Counted from the stretch's first letter, positions 11,547-20,570 are shown. The stretch: 64,000 nt of DNA from Mycobacterium sp. ACS1612 (GCF_001667505.1 NZ_LZHZ01000031.1:62001-126000); one strand, 5' to 3'. Program-made: numbers and translations. The notes: generated by a model from the letters alone, not told the origin.

Positions 11547-11837
11547 TCATAGCCGCGTCATCTCGCGCGCCATGCGCGAATCTTCGAGGAAATCCACGCG
11601 GGGCGGGTAGTGACGCCGCTTCGGCCGCTTCTCGTTGCTGGACACCGCGAATACGGCGAGCAGAACCGCCCGCACGCTGTCGATCCAGCGCGTCTTCACC
11701 GGCCGCAACGGGACCGCGGCGGCGGTGGCGAACAGCACCTGCTGCTCTGTGATCAGGACCGGTGTGCGCGGCGGTGCCTCGACATCGGCGGGCCGTTTGA
11801 CCGGCTCTGCGTCGAAAGGCGCTATCAGATCAGTCAT
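11547..11837 (-). CDS. Conserved small protein of unknown function, paralog B
   Basis: This 96-residue paralog of the 10986-11282 product carries the same LITEQQVLFATAAAVPLRP block and the same C-terminal pattern, YPPRVDFLEDSRMAREMTRL. Between them lies a short hydrophobic stretch (about residues 50-66, SVRAVLLAVFAVS) followed by a basic KRPKRR run, so peripheral membrane association is possible. The N-terminal 25 residues are unrelated to paralog A. ATG 11837 has GGGGAG 8 bases upstream. It is divergent from cobG. I cannot assign a function. Confidence 0.76.
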   Translation of the reverse strand: MTDLIAPFDAEPVKRPADVEAPPRTPVLITEQQVLFATAAAVPLRPVKTRWIDSVRAVLLAVFAVSSNEKRPKRRHYPPRVDFLEDSRMAREMTRL

Positions 11838-11918
11838 TTCAGTTCTCCCCCTGGTTGACCCCTGGCCGCCGGACGCGGCTGTCGGTTGGGAAGAATCGTC
11901 GATCGGTCGTTAGCGATC

Positions 11919-11947
11919 CTCACGAGTATCCGACTACCTGTTTATCC
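11919..11947 (-). promoter_or_regulatory. Upstream element B shared by the two small paralogs
   Basis: On the minus strand this copy reads GGATAAAC followed 15 bases later by CGTGAG, the same as the element upstream of paralog A, including the AAACAGGTA core and the TAC-N-CGTGAG end. It lies 81 bases before the ATG of paralog B, almost the same distance as in the twin. Confidence 0.5.
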
Positions 11948-12071
11948 CCTTCACTGACTACGCAACCGCATCTGCAACGACGGAGTTGGGGTCTAGCAGT
12001 GCTTTATTCGATTTCGGCAATGCTGGTCGGCGCGGTGTCATGCCGGTTTCGCGGGGACGTACGGTGGTCTG

Positions 12072-13187
12072 GTGGCCCGAACCCGCGATCACGACGCTTG
12101 CCCCGGCGCACTGCAACTGCATCAGGCGGCAGACGGCGCACTCGCGCGGGTGCGAGTGCCGGGCGGCATGATCACGGCCGACCAACTCAACACTCTCGCG
12201 CACGCCGCAATGCAGTTCGGATCGCCTGCCATGGAGTTGACCTCGCGCGGCAGCATCCAGTTGCGGGCCATCACCGATACCGCCGCGGTCGCGGAAGCCG
12301 TTGCGGCCGCTGAACTTTTGCCTTCGCAAACGCACGAGCGGGTGCGCAACATCGTCGCATCGCCGTTGTCCGGGCGCGTCGGCGGCATCGCCGACATCCG
12401 CGGACTGGTCGCCGAATTGGACGAGGCGATCCAGGCCGAACCCGCTTTGGCGGCGCTGCCGGGCCGGTTCCTGTTCAGCATCGACGACGGGCGCGCCGAC
12501 GTGTCGGGCCAAGCCGCCGACGCCGGGGCGCACTTCCTGGATCCGTCCACGGCCGCTCTGCTGCTGGCGGGCAAGGACACTGGCGTACGACTGGCGGCGG
12601 CTGAGGTGGTTGCCGCGCTCGTCGACGTCGCGGTCCGGTTCGCAGAGATCCGCGGAAAGGCCTGGCGCATAGCCGAACTCGCCGACACCGCGGCCCTGCT
12701 CGAGCCGTTCAGCCCGGTGGCGCCGCCGGGAGCGACCTGGCCTGCCGTCACCCGGCCGCCCGTCGGGTGGCTGCCGCAGAACGACGGACGCATCACGCTC
12801 GGCGCGGCGGTGCCGTTGGGTGTGCTGCAGGCCAGGGTGGCCGAATTCCTGGCGGCGATCGAGGCGCCGATGGCGATCACCCCGTGGCGCTCGGTGCTCG
12901 TGTTCGACCTCGACGAGGGTGTCGCCGACACCGCCCTGCGGGTGTTGGCGCCGATGGATCTGATCTTCGACGAGAACTCGCCATGGCTGTCGGTGAGCGC
13001 GTGCACGGGCAGTCCTGGCTGCCACCATTCGGCCGCCGACGTCCGCGCCGACGCGACCGCCGCGGTGGGCGACCGGGCCGACCGTCACCGGCACTTCGTC
13101 GGTTGTGACCGGGCATGCGGAAGTCCACCTGTCGGAGACGTGCTGGTGGCCACCGGAGACGGATATCAACGCCGAGCACGGCCGTAG
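12072..13187 (+). CDS. cobG: Precorrin-3B synthase CobG
   Basis: CobG is an iron-sulfur/siroheme-fold monooxygenase that converts precorrin-3A to precorrin-3B, the oxygen-dependent step marking the aerobic cobalamin route. The 371-residue product shows the N-terminal nitrite/sulfite-reductase-like ferredoxin half-domain (RVPGGMITADQL, then MELTSRGSIQLR). The C-terminal cysteine ligands are CTGSPGC and GCDRACG. GTG 12072 gives VARTRDHDACPGALQLHQA. It is the first gene of a plus-strand cob series. However, its last 22 bases overlap the 3' end of a convergent CGNR gene, and two unrelated genes separate it from cobH. The M. tuberculosis counterpart is Rv2064. Confidence 0.94.
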   Translation: MARTRDHDACPGALQLHQAADGALARVRVPGGMITADQLNTLAHAAMQFGSPAMELTSRGSIQLRAITDTAAVAEAVAAAELLPSQTHERVRNIVASPLSGRVGGIADIRGLVAELDEAIQAEPALAALPGRFLFSIDDGRADVSGQAADAGAHFLDPSTAALLLAGKDTGVRLAAAEVVAALVDVAVRFAEIRGKAWRIAELADTAALLEPFSPVAPPGATWPAVTRPPVGWLPQNDGRITLGAAVPLGVLQARVAEFLAAIEAPMAITPWRSVLVFDLDEGVADTALRVLAPMDLIFDENSPWLSVSACTGSPGCHHSAADVRADATAAVGDRADRHRHFVGCDRACGSPPVGDVLVATGDGYQRRARP

Positions 13188-13756
13188 TGTCGGCGTGCAC
13201 GGTCACGGTTGCCGCAGTCGGCAGAGCTGCACCATCGCCGATTCTGTCGGTGACTGTTGTCCAGGAACAGCCATCCGCAAGCGCTGTCATCACAGCGCCT
13301 CACCTGGTCGAACGTGACCTCGGTGAGCAAGTCGACGGCCGCCACGGCCAATCGGTCGAACGGCGTGCGCACCGCGAGTTGCCGGTCGATCCACGTGACG
13401 TGGCGCTCGACCGGGCACAGTCGTCTGTGCCGCAGAGCGTCCGCGTAGGCGGCCGCAACCGCGTCGAACGCCGGCTGGGCACCGTCGATCCACAGCGCGT
13501 GCAGCGACTCGCGTAGCCGCTTGGCACGCGTGAGGGCATGCGCTGCCGTTGACACATCGGCTCGCGCTGCGCGGATGAGTTCCGAGGCCTCCCTGCTCGA
13601 GACCACACCGGCATGCCGACACCAAGCGATGGCGTCGGCGTAGTCGCCGAGATGATCGATCCGGCGGGCGTCATCGCCTCGCCAGGCCACTGTGTTGACG
13701 AAGTCGATGGCCGGGTGGCCGCCGCGCAGATCCAGTTGTCCGGCCGGTGACGTCAC
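13166..13756 (-). CDS. CGNR zinc-finger / ABATE-domain putative transcription regulator
   Basis: The 196-residue protein opens with the ABATE signature, LDLRGGHPAIDFVNT. It ends with a CGNR zinc finger in which four cysteines (RRCDDSACGW and WCSSADCGNR) would bind zinc next to a basic RDRARRHYGR tail. Such proteins are thought to be DNA-binding stress regulators. It is divergent from the EamA transporter at 13820, and a large inverted repeat fills the space between them, so it probably controls that transporter and itself. Its 3' end overlaps cobG by 22 bases. The pair looks inserted into the cob gene order. Confidence 0.88.
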   Translation of the reverse strand: MTSPAGQLDLRGGHPAIDFVNTVAWRGDDARRIDHLGDYADAIAWCRHAGVVSSREASELIRAARADVSTAAHALTRAKRLRESLHALWIDGAQPAFDAVAAAYADALRHRRLCPVERHVTWIDRQLAVRTPFDRLAVAAVDLLTEVTFDQVRRCDDSACGWLFLDNSHRQNRRWCSSADCGNRDRARRHYGRARR

Positions 13757-13765
13757 AATTCCAAC

Positions 13766-13795
13766 CTAACACCTAAATACTGGTTTATATGTTAG
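13766..13795. promoter_or_regulatory. 30-bp inverted repeat between CGNR regulator and EamA gene
   Basis: The half-site CTAACA-N2-TAAA at 13766-13777 is mirrored by TTTA-N2-TGTTAG at 13784-13795, a near-perfect 30-bp dyad. It covers the likely promoter of the transporter (TTATAT at 13785-13790). It is the best candidate operator for the divergent CGNR protein, by position. Confidence 0.6.
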
Positions 13796-13819
13796 ATGCT
13801 GTGGGCAGCCAATCGAGAC

Positions 13820-14698
13820 ATGACCACCATCGAGCGCACTGATTTCCGTTGGTACGTCGGCTTGGCCGTCAGCGCTGTCTGCGTTTCCGCCTCTGCGGTT
13901 CTGCTGGGCCTGGCCCACACCACTCCTGCGACAGCGACCGTCGCACGAAGTCTCATGGCGCTGCCCGTTGTTGCTGCGCTTGCCGTCTTCGAGCGCCGAC
14001 GTAACGGTGGCCTCTCAACGGCAGAGTGCCTGTCGGCGACGGCGTGCGGCGTGTTGTTCGCAGGCGACATGCTGTGGTGGACCCAGTCGATTCCCGAAGT
14101 CGGCGCAGGGCTGTCCACGGTGCTGGTGAACACCCAAGTGGCGATCGTGCCGCTGCTGGCATGGCTGGTCGACGGCGAACGCTGCGGTCCACGGTTCCTC
14201 TATTCGCTGCCCGTCGTCCTGTTCGGCGTGCAGCTCTCTGGCGGAGTCTTTGAGCGTGGCGTCGGCGGCACCAACCCCGGGTTGGGCACCGTGCACGCGG
14301 TTGCGGCCGCACTGTGTTATTCCGGCTTCCTGTTTCTGTTGCGGCGCGGTGGTCAACGTGGCGGGCCCATGCAGACGTACACGGTGGTACTCGCCGCGGC
14401 AACCATCGTCGCGTTCGCCGTCGGGCTCGCGACGCACAGCCTCGACATGTCGCCGGGCGGTACCGCAGTCGGGTGGCTGCTTCTGGTCACAATCACCGGC
14501 CAGTTGCTCGGTTGGCTACTGGCGGCGTTGTGCACACCCCGGCTGCCCAGCGATGTCAGCTCAGCTCTGCTGCTGCTCACCCCGGTCGGGGCGGTCGGGC
14601 TCGGCGCGCTGGTGCTCGGTGAGCGGCCCTCGCCGCTGCAGCTGACGGGGTGCATGCTGGTGCTGGTCGGGAGCTACGCCGGAACCGCCCGCCGCTAG
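13820..14698 (+). CDS. EamA/DMT-superfamily transporter
   Basis: The roughly 292-residue integral membrane protein has about ten hydrophobic segments in two EamA repeats. The first begins DFRWYVGLAVSAVC; the second is recognisable near LGTVHAVAAALCYSGFLF and ends with LTPVGAVGLGALVLGERPS. Drug/metabolite transporters of this type export amino acids, purines or toxicants; the substrate is unknown. ATG 13796 is in frame too, but it lies within the probable promoter/operator, so ATG 13820 (MTTIERTDFRW) is preferred with modest confidence. It stops 9 bases before cobH and could drive readthrough into the cob operon. Confidence 0.87.
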   Translation: MTTIERTDFRWYVGLAVSAVCVSASAVLLGLAHTTPATATVARSLMALPVVAALAVFERRRNGGLSTAECLSATACGVLFAGDMLWWTQSIPEVGAGLSTVLVNTQVAIVPLLAWLVDGERCGPRFLYSLPVVLFGVQLSGGVFERGVGGTNPGLGTVHAVAAALCYSGFLFLLRRGGQRGGPMQTYTVVLAAATIVAFAVGLATHSLDMSPGGTAVGWLLLVTITGQLLGWLLAALCTPRLPSDVSSALLLLTPVGAVGLGALVLGERPSPLQLTGCMLVLVGSYAGTARR

Positions 14699-14707
14699 GG
14701 TGAGCGG

Positions 14708-15334
14708 GTGCTCGACTACATCCGCGACGCCGCGGAGATCTACCGGCAGTCGTTCGCGACGATCCGCGACGAGGCAGATCTGTCGCGATTTCCCGACGAC
14801 GTCGCGCGCGTGGTGGTCCGGTTGATCCACACGTGCGGGCAGGTCGACGTCACCGAGCACGTCGCATTCAGCGACGACGTCGTCGCCAAGGCGCACGCCG
14901 CGCTGGCGGGGGGCGCACCGGTGCTCTGCGACTCGTCAATGGTGGCCGCTGGCATCACCAAGTCGCGGCTCCCGGCCGACAACGAGGTGGTGTCGCTGGT
15001 GGCCGACAACCGGGCCGCCGAGTTAGCCGGCCGCAACGGCACGACGCGTTCGGCCGCCGCGGTGGATTTGTGGTCCGATCGGCTCGGCGGTGCGGTGATG
15101 GCGATCGGCAACGCGCCGACGGCATTGTTCCGGCTGCTGGAACTCATCGACGACGGCGCCCCGACGCCCGCCGCCGTGTTGGGCGGGCCGGTCGGGTTCG
15201 TCGGCTCGGCGCAGTCGAAGCAGGAACTGATCGACCGGCCCCGCGGCATGGCCTATCTGGTGGTCACAGGCCGCCGCGGCGGTAGCGCGATGGCCGCGGC
15301 CGCCGTCAACGCGATCGCGAGCGCCGAGGAATGA
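14708..15334 (+). CDS. cobH: Precorrin-8X methylmutase CobH
   Basis: CobH moves the methyl group from C-11 to C-12 of precorrin-8X, giving hydrogenobyrinate. The 208-residue product has the catalytic His in [14 protein letters not shown], the [13 protein letters not shown] and [13 protein letters not shown] motifs and the normal length of the family. The GTG start at 14708 follows AGGGTGAG. Its stop overlaps the cobIJ start (ATGA, 4 bases), so the two are translationally coupled. It corresponds to Rv2065. Confidence 0.95.
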   Translation: MLDYIRDAAEIYRQSFATIRDEADLSRFPDDVARVVVRLIHTCGQVDVTEHVAFSDDVVAKAHAALAGGAPVLCDSSMVAAGITKSRLPADNEVVSLVADNRAAELAGRNGTTRSAAAVDLWSDRLGGAVMAIGNAPTALFRLLELIDDGAPTPAAVLGGPVGFVGSAQSKQELIDRPRGMAYLVVTGRRGGSAMAAAAVNAIASAEE

Positions 15335-16797
15335 GGGGCACGCTCTGGGGAGTCGGCCTCGGACCGGGTGACCCCGAACTCGTCACGGTCAAGGCGGCGC
15401 GGGTGATCGGCGAGGCGGACGTCGTCGCCTACCACAGCGCCCGTCACGGCCGCAGCATCGCGCGCAGCATCGCCGAGCCCTATCTCCGGCCGGGCCAGAT
15501 CGAGGAGCACCTGGTCTACCCGGTCACTACGGAGGCCACCGACCACCCCGGCGGCTACGCGGGCGCGATGGACGACTTCTACCGCGAGTCCGCCGACACG
15601 ATCGCCGCGCATCTGGACGCCGGCCGCGACGTGGCGCTGCTGGCCGAGGGCGATCCCCTGTTCTACAGCTCCTACATGCACATGCACACCCGGCTCACCG
15701 CACGGTTCGACGCCGTGATCGTGCCTGGCGTGACGTCGGTCAGCGCCGCCTCCGCGGCGACCGGCACCCCCCTCGTCCAGGGCGACGAGGTCCTGACGAT
15801 CCTGCCCGGCACGCTGCCCGCCGACGAACTCGAGCGCAGGCTCGCCGACACCGACGCCGCAGTGGTGCTCAAACTCGGCCGGTCCTATCCGTCTGTGCGA
15901 GAAGCGCTTTCGTTGGCCGGCCGGCTGGACGAAACGTACTACGTGGAGCGAGCCAGCACGCCGGCCCAGCGGGTGCTGCCCGCGAGCGAGGTCGACGACG
16001 ACAGCGTGCCGTATTTCTCGTTGGCGATGCTGCCCGGCACCACGCAGCGGCCGTCAACCGTCGGCAGCGTCGTCGTGGTCGGCCTCGGGCCTGGTGACAC
16101 CGACTGGATGACGCCGCAGAGCCGGCGCGAGGTGGCCGCCGCGACCGACCTGATCGGCTACGGCCCGTATCTCGACCGGATCAAAGGCCGCGACGGTCAG
16201 CGCAGGCACCCCAGCGACAACACCGACGAACCGGCCCGCGCCCGCCTGGCCTGCACACTGGCCCAGCAGGGTCACGCCGTCGCGGTGGTGTCCTCCGGTG
16301 ATCCCGGCGTGTTCGCAATGGCGACGGCCGTGCTGGAAGAGGCCAAGCAGTGGCCGGGCGTCGAGGTGCGGGTGATCCCCGCGATGACGGCCGCGCAGGC
16401 CGTTGCCAGCCGGGTCGGCGCACCGCTCGGCCACGACTATGCGGTGATTTCGTTGTCCGATCGGCTCAAGCCGTGGGAGGTCATCGAGCAGCGGCTCACC
16501 GCAGCGGCGCGCGCTGATCTGGTGCTGGCGGTCTACAACCCCGCGTCCAAGAGCCGCACCTGGCAGGTCGCCGCGATGCGGGACCTGCTGCTGGATCACC
16601 GCGACTCCAGCACGCCGGTGGTGATCGGGCGCGACGTGTCGGGGTCCGCCGAGAGCGTGAAGGTGGTCAGGCTCGCCGACCTCGACCCCGCCGATGTCGA
16701 CATGCGCTGCCTGTTGATCATCGGGTCGTCGCAGACGCAGTGGTACTCCGACGAGGCCGGGGACCGGGTGTTCACGCCGCGTCGCTACCCGACCTAG
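15331..16797 (+). CDS. cobIJ: Fused precorrin-2 C20-methyltransferase / precorrin-3B C17-methyltransferase (CobI-CobJ)
   Basis: Two SAM-dependent corrinoid methyltransferases are joined in 488 residues. The CobI half (about 1-240) starts [19 protein letters not shown] and carries the [13 protein letters not shown] motif. The CobJ half (about 245-488) starts [17 protein letters not shown] and has [11 protein letters not shown] and [11 protein letters not shown]. They act at steps 2 and 4 of the aerobic ring-contraction pathway, on either side of CobG. The fusion is the normal mycobacterial form (Rv2066, annotated cobI). ATG 15331 overlaps cobH by 4 bases. The SAM-binding GxGxGD loops are intact in both halves. 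Confidence 0.95.
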   Translation: MRGTLWGVGLGPGDPELVTVKAARVIGEADVVAYHSARHGRSIARSIAEPYLRPGQIEEHLVYPVTTEATDHPGGYAGAMDDFYRESADTIAAHLDAGRDVALLAEGDPLFYSSYMHMHTRLTARFDAVIVPGVTSVSAASAATGTPLVQGDEVLTILPGTLPADELERRLADTDAAVVLKLGRSYPSVREALSLAGRLDETYYVERASTPAQRVLPASEVDDDSVPYFSLAMLPGTTQRPSTVGSVVVVGLGPGDTDWMTPQSRREVAAATDLIGYGPYLDRIKGRDGQRRHPSDNTDEPARARLACTLAQQGHAVAVVSSGDPGVFAMATAVLEEAKQWPGVEVRVIPAMTAAQAVASRVGAPLGHDYAVISLSDRLKPWEVIEQRLTAAARADLVLAVYNPASKSRTWQVAAMRDLLLDHRDSSTPVVIGRDVSGSAESVKVVRLADLDPADVDMRCLLIIGSSQTQWYSDEAGDRVFTPRRYPT

Positions 16798-16833
16798 CAG
16801 TCTGGGCGCACCCGCAGTGCTAACGTCCGGCGC

Positions 16834-17904
16834 GTGACCCTAGACATTCCACGCGGGCCGTCAGATGTAACGCCGGCATGGCTCGGTTCGGCGCTCGGAG
16901 CCGACGTCCGCGACGTGGACGTCACCCCGATCGGCACGGGCCAGACGGGCGCGACCTATCGGGTGTGCGCGACGTACGCCGCAAACAGCGGGCTGCCGGA
17001 CACTTTCGCGGTCAAGCTGTCGGCGCAGGATGACGCGGTCCGCGAGCGCGTCGCACTCGGCTACCGCTCCGAGGTCGAGTTCTACGCTGACGTCGCCGCC
17101 CACGTGCAGATCCCGGTGCCGAGGTGTTACTACAGCGACATCAGCGACAGCGGTGCCGACTTCGTTCTGGTGCTCGCCGATATGGCGCCCGCCGTGCAGG
17201 GTGACCAGCTCGCGGGGTGCAGCCCGCAGGAGGCGCAACTGGCCGTCGAGGGCCTTGCTGGTTTGCACGGCCCGAGTTGGTGTGACCCGACGTGGCTTGC
17301 GCTGAAGGCTGTTTCGATGCCCAAGCCAGGCGACGAGGCAGCGGCGAAAGGTCTCGGCGACGTCTCGGTGATGGCCGCCGACATCACCATCGAGAAGCTT
17401 GGCGGCCGGATGAGCGCGGAGGACCGCGACACGCTCCGCGCGGCCATGCGGTTGGTGACGCCGTGGTTGTTGACCGAGCCGACGCGTTATTCGCTGATGC
17501 ACGGGGACTATCGGCTCGACAACATGCTGTTCGATCCCGACCGCACCCGCATCACGGTGGTCGACTGGCAGACCGTGGGCCTCGGCCTGCCTGCACGGGA
17601 TTTGGCGTATTTCGCCGCGACCAGCCTGGTGCCGGAGGTGCGCGCGGAGATCGAACGGGATCTCGTCGGCCGCTACCACGACGGGCTGTTGCGTTATGGC
17701 GTAACGGGTTACGACGCCGAAACATGTTGGCGGGATTACCGTCTAGGCGTGCTGCAGGCGCCGTTGCTGGGCGGTCTCGGGTTCGCGTTCGCGGCGTCAA
17801 CCGAGCGCGGCGACGAGATGGTGCTGACCATGTTCCATCGTGGCTGTCGGGCGATCCGCGAGTTGGGCACGCTGGAGTTGATCAACAGCCACCAGTCGAT
17901 CTGA
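16834..17904 (+). CDS. Aminoglycoside-phosphotransferase/choline-kinase-fold phosphotransferase-like protein
   Basis: The 356-residue protein has the kinase-like APH fold. There is an N-terminal nucleotide loop (GTGQTGATYRV), a Lys in FAVKLSA, the catalytic loop HGDYRLDNMLFD (Brenner motif, about residue 220), and the metal-binding VVDWQTVGLG. Related mycobacterial proteins are annotated only as phosphotransferases or acyl-CoA-dehydrogenase-associated kinases; the substrate is unknown and antibiotic resistance should not be assumed. The GTG start at 16834 lies 36 bases after cobIJ. Its last 23 bases overlap the 3' end of convergent cobK. It takes the place that blaC and sigC hold in M. tuberculosis. 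Confidence 0.85.
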   Translation: MTLDIPRGPSDVTPAWLGSALGADVRDVDVTPIGTGQTGATYRVCATYAANSGLPDTFAVKLSAQDDAVRERVALGYRSEVEFYADVAAHVQIPVPRCYYSDISDSGADFVLVLADMAPAVQGDQLAGCSPQEAQLAVEGLAGLHGPSWCDPTWLALKAVSMPKPGDEAAAKGLGDVSVMAADITIEKLGGRMSAEDRDTLRAAMRLVTPWLLTEPTRYSLMHGDYRLDNMLFDPDRTRITVVDWQTVGLGLPARDLAYFAATSLVPEVRAEIERDLVGRYHDGLLRYGVTGYDAETCWRDYRLGVLQAPLLGGLGFAFAASTERGDEMVLTMFHRGCRAIRELGTLELINSHQSI

Positions 17905-18613
17905 CCCAGTCGGCGGCGGCGGCGACGGTGCTCACCGTCGTCACCCCGGCGGGCAGCAACGGGCGGTCGACCATTACCACCGGGATGCCAAGTGCCGCAG
18001 CGGCATCCAACTTCGGCCGCGTCATCGCGCCCCCGCTGTTCTTGGTCACCAGCGCGTCGATGCGGTGTTCGCGCAGCAGAGCCACCTCGCCGCGGTAGTG
18101 GTACGGCCCGCGGGACAGCACAAGGTGGTGGCGACGGGGCAATGTGGTCGGCTCGGGGGCCGTGACCGCACGGATCAGGAACCAGGCGTCGACGTTGGCG
18201 AAGGCTACCGTGCCGGATCGACCGGTGGTCAGAAACACGCGCGAATAGCCGTTGGCGGTCACCGTTTTCGCTGCGTCGGTGTCGGACGCCACGACGATCG
18301 CGTCGCCGGGATCCCAGCCAGGCCGGGCCAGCACGAGATGCGGCAGGCCCATGTCGCGGCATGCGGCGGCGGCGTTGCCGGTGATCGTGGCCGCGTAGGG
18401 ATGAGTGGCGTCGACGACGGCGTCGACGCGGGTATCGCGCAGCCACCGGCGCAGGCCGTCGACGCCGCCGAAGCCGCCGATCCGGACCTCACCCACCGGG
18501 AGCGCGGGGTCGGGGACGCGACCGGCCAGCGAGCTGATCACCTCGACATCCCGGTGCAATTGGGCGGCCAGCGCGCGAGCTTCGGATGTGCCGCCGAGAA
18601 GCAGGATGCGCAT
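17882..18613 (-). CDS. cobK: Precorrin-6A reductase CobK
   Basis: CobK uses NADPH to reduce the macrocycle of precorrin-6A. The 243-residue product begins MRILLLGGTSEARALA, with the Rossmann-like GGTxEA loop. It contains DAVVDATHPYAATIT, RVFLTTGRSG and ALVTKNSGG, all typical of CobK/CbiJ. ATG 18613 overlaps the cobM stop by one base (TGATG). It is the last gene of a minus-strand SDR-cobL-cobM-cobK operon and converges on the phosphotransferase gene with a 23-base overlap. It corresponds to Rv2070. Confidence 0.95.
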   Translation of the reverse strand: MRILLLGGTSEARALAAQLHRDVEVISSLAGRVPDPALPVGEVRIGGFGGVDGLRRWLRDTRVDAVVDATHPYAATITGNAAAACRDMGLPHLVLARPGWDPGDAIVVASDTDAAKTVTANGYSRVFLTTGRSGTVAFANVDAWFLIRAVTAPEPTTLPRRHHLVLSRGPYHYRGEVALLREHRIDALVTKNSGGAMTRPKLDAAAALGIPVVMVDRPLLPAGVTTVSTVAAAADWVRSTGGC

Positions 18614-19368
18614 CAGTGCCGTCCCCGGCGCACCCGACCGGACGAGTAGAGATAGCTGTCGGCGAACCCTTCGGCGGCGAGCACGTCGCCGACCACGATG
18701 ACGGCGGTGCGGGTGATGCCTGCCTCCTTGGTCTGCTCGGCCAGTTCGGCCAGGGTGCAACGCAGCACCGTCTCCTGCGGCCACGTGGCGAATGCCACTA
18801 CCGCGCAGGGTGTTTCGGGTCGGTAGCCGCCGGCGATCAGGTCCGGCGCGATCGAGTCGATCTGCGCGGCGGCCAGATGCAGCACCAGCGTCGAACCGGA
18901 TGCCGACAGGGTCCGCAGGTCCTCCCCCGGCGGCATCGCGGTGGACAGCGTCGCGACCCGCGTCAGGGTGACGGTCTGCGCAACGCCGGGCACGGTGAGC
19001 TCGCGGCCCAACACGGCCGCCGCGGCGGCGAATGCCGGTACGCCGGGGACGATCTCGTAGTCGACACCGAGCGCGTCGAGTCGACGGCATTGTTCGGCTA
19101 GGGCGCTGTAGATCGACGGGTCGCCGGAATGCAGTCGTGCGACGTCGAGGCCCGCCGCATGCGCGTCGGCGAGTTCGGTGATGATCTGGTCGAGCGTCAG
19201 CGGTCCGGTGTCGACCACCCGTGCCTCCGGCGGGCAGAGTGCCAGCAGGTCCTCGGGCATGATCGACCCGGCGTACAGGCAGACCGGACACCTGCTGAGC
19301 AGACGCTGGCCGCGCACGGTGATCAGGTCGGCGGCGCCGGGGCCGGCACCGATGAAGTACACCGTCAT
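18613..19368 (-). CDS. cobM: Precorrin-4 C11-methyltransferase CobM
   Basis: CobM is a SAM-dependent methyltransferase acting at C-11 of precorrin-4. The 251-residue product starts MTVYFIGAGPGAADLITVRG and contains the CPVCLYAGSIMPEDLL, RLHSGDPSIYSALAEQ and VPGVPAFAAAAA motifs of the family. ATG 19368 overlaps the cobL stop (ATGA). The open frame runs 40 codons further upstream inside cobL, but this lacks family similarity. It corresponds to Rv2071. Confidence 0.95.
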   Translation of the reverse strand: MTVYFIGAGPGAADLITVRGQRLLSRCPVCLYAGSIMPEDLLALCPPEARVVDTGPLTLDQIITELADAHAAGLDVARLHSGDPSIYSALAEQCRRLDALGVDYEIVPGVPAFAAAAAVLGRELTVPGVAQTVTLTRVATLSTAMPPGEDLRTLSASGSTLVLHLAAAQIDSIAPDLIAGGYRPETPCAVVAFATWPQETVLRCTLAELAEQTKEAGITRTAVIVVGDVLAAEGFADSYLYSSGRVRRGRH

Positions 19369-20570
19369 TCCTTGGTCACCGACCACTGGGTGATGGGCAT
19401 GGCGGGCCGCCAACCGGTCAAACCGCCCAGCGGCTCGCCGCGGTAGTGCTGGAACCGACGAAGCTCGCCGCCGAGATGCGAATACCACTGGGCGAGAACG
19501 GCTTCGGATTCAGCGGTGACGGCGTTGACCACCAGCCGTCCACCGGAGGGCAGCTTGTCGTAACAGGCCTCCAGCAGGCCCGGTTGAGTGACCCCGCCGC
19601 CGATGAACATCGCCGTCGGCCGCGGTATCCCGTCCACGCCACCGTCCCTGAGGATTGCTTCGTCGAATGCGGCGGGCGCCGCGCCGCGTACATCCACCAT
19701 GACTCCGTGTGCCAACGCGTTCTCGGCGATCTGGTTGCGGCGCTGCGCGTCACGCTCGAACGCCACTGCCCGACACCGTGATCCGCTGCGGCACCATTCG
19801 ATCGCGACGCTGCCGGATCCGGCGCCCACGTCCCATAGCAGCTCGCCGTCCCGCGGCGCCAGCGCGGCGAGAGTGACCGCGCGCACCGACTGCTTGGTGA
19901 TTTGGCCGTCGTGGGCGAACGCGTCGTCGGGCAGCACCGATCGCCGAGAATCGTTGGGCAGGTAGCGCACCGCCACTACGTTGAGATCGTCGACATCGTC
20001 GGGCGGATTGGCCGCCCACTCGCGGGCCGTGGCGTCGCGGCGACGCTCTTTGGGCCCCCCGAGCTGTTCGAGCACGGCGAGTTCGGAATCACCTCGACCG
20101 CCGTCGGTCAGCAACCGGGCCACGATGGTGGGGCCGCCGCCGTCACGACACAGCACGATCGCCTGCCCGCCGCGCCGCACTGCCGTGTGTGGTTCAGCGG
20201 TCATCAGACTGATCACTTCGGTTTCCTGCACGGGCCAGCCGAGCCGTGCGCACGCCAGCGTCACCGACGACACGTGCGGCAGCACGGTCACCTTGTCCGC
20301 ACCCAACAACCGGATGAGCAGGCCAGCGACGCCATGAAGCATGGGGTCCCCGCTGGCGACGACGTGGACGTCGCCGTCGATATCGCCAAGGGACTCCACC
20401 ACGCCCAGCATCGGCGATGGCCATTGCCTGCGCTCGGCGGTGACGCTGTCGTCGAGCAGGTCCAGTTGCCGAGACGACCCGTAAACCACTGTCGCGCTGC
20501 GCAACTCGGCAGCTGAGGCCGGCGCCAGCCCGGACATGCCGTCGGCGCCGATGCCCACGACGGTGATCAT
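19365..20570 (-). CDS. cobL: Precorrin-6Y C5,15-methyltransferase (decarboxylating) CobL
   Basis: This bifunctional enzyme methylates precorrin-6B at C-5 and C-15 and removes the acetate carboxyl. The N-terminal CbiE-like half (about residues 1-200) starts MITVVGIGADGMSGLAPAS and has VVASGDPMLHGVA. The C-terminal CbiT-like half (about 225-401) has the SAM loop LLWDVGAGSGSVAIEW. The length of 401 is normal. ATG 20570 overlaps the SDR stop (ATGA). A much longer open frame to 21620 only reflects the high GC of the overlapping SDR region. It corresponds to Rv2072. Confidence 0.95.
   Translation of the reverse strand: MITVVGIGADGMSGLAPASAAELRSATVVYGSSRQLDLLDDSVTAERRQWPSPMLGVVESLGDIDGDVHVVASGDPMLHGVAGLLIRLLGADKVTVLPHVSSVTLACARLGWPVQETEVISLMTAEPHTAVRRGGQAIVLCRDGGGPTIVARLLTDGGRGDSELAVLEQLGGPKERRRDATAREWAANPPDDVDDLNVVAVRYLPNDSRRSVLPDDAFAHDGQITKQSVRAVTLAALAPRDGELLWDVGAGSGSVAIEWCRSGSRCRAVAFERDAQRRNQIAENALAHGVMVDVRGAAPAAFDEAILRDGGVDGIPRPTAMFIGGGVTQPGLLEACYDKLPSGGRLVVNAVTAESEAVLAQWYSHLGGELRRFQHYRGEPLGGLTGWRPAMPITQWSVTKE

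Noticed and set aside
16834-17904. Aminoglycoside resistance gene
   Set aside because: The kinase fold and HGDYRLDN motif are clear, but many mycobacterial proteins share them without resistance; no resistance subfamily can be recognised.
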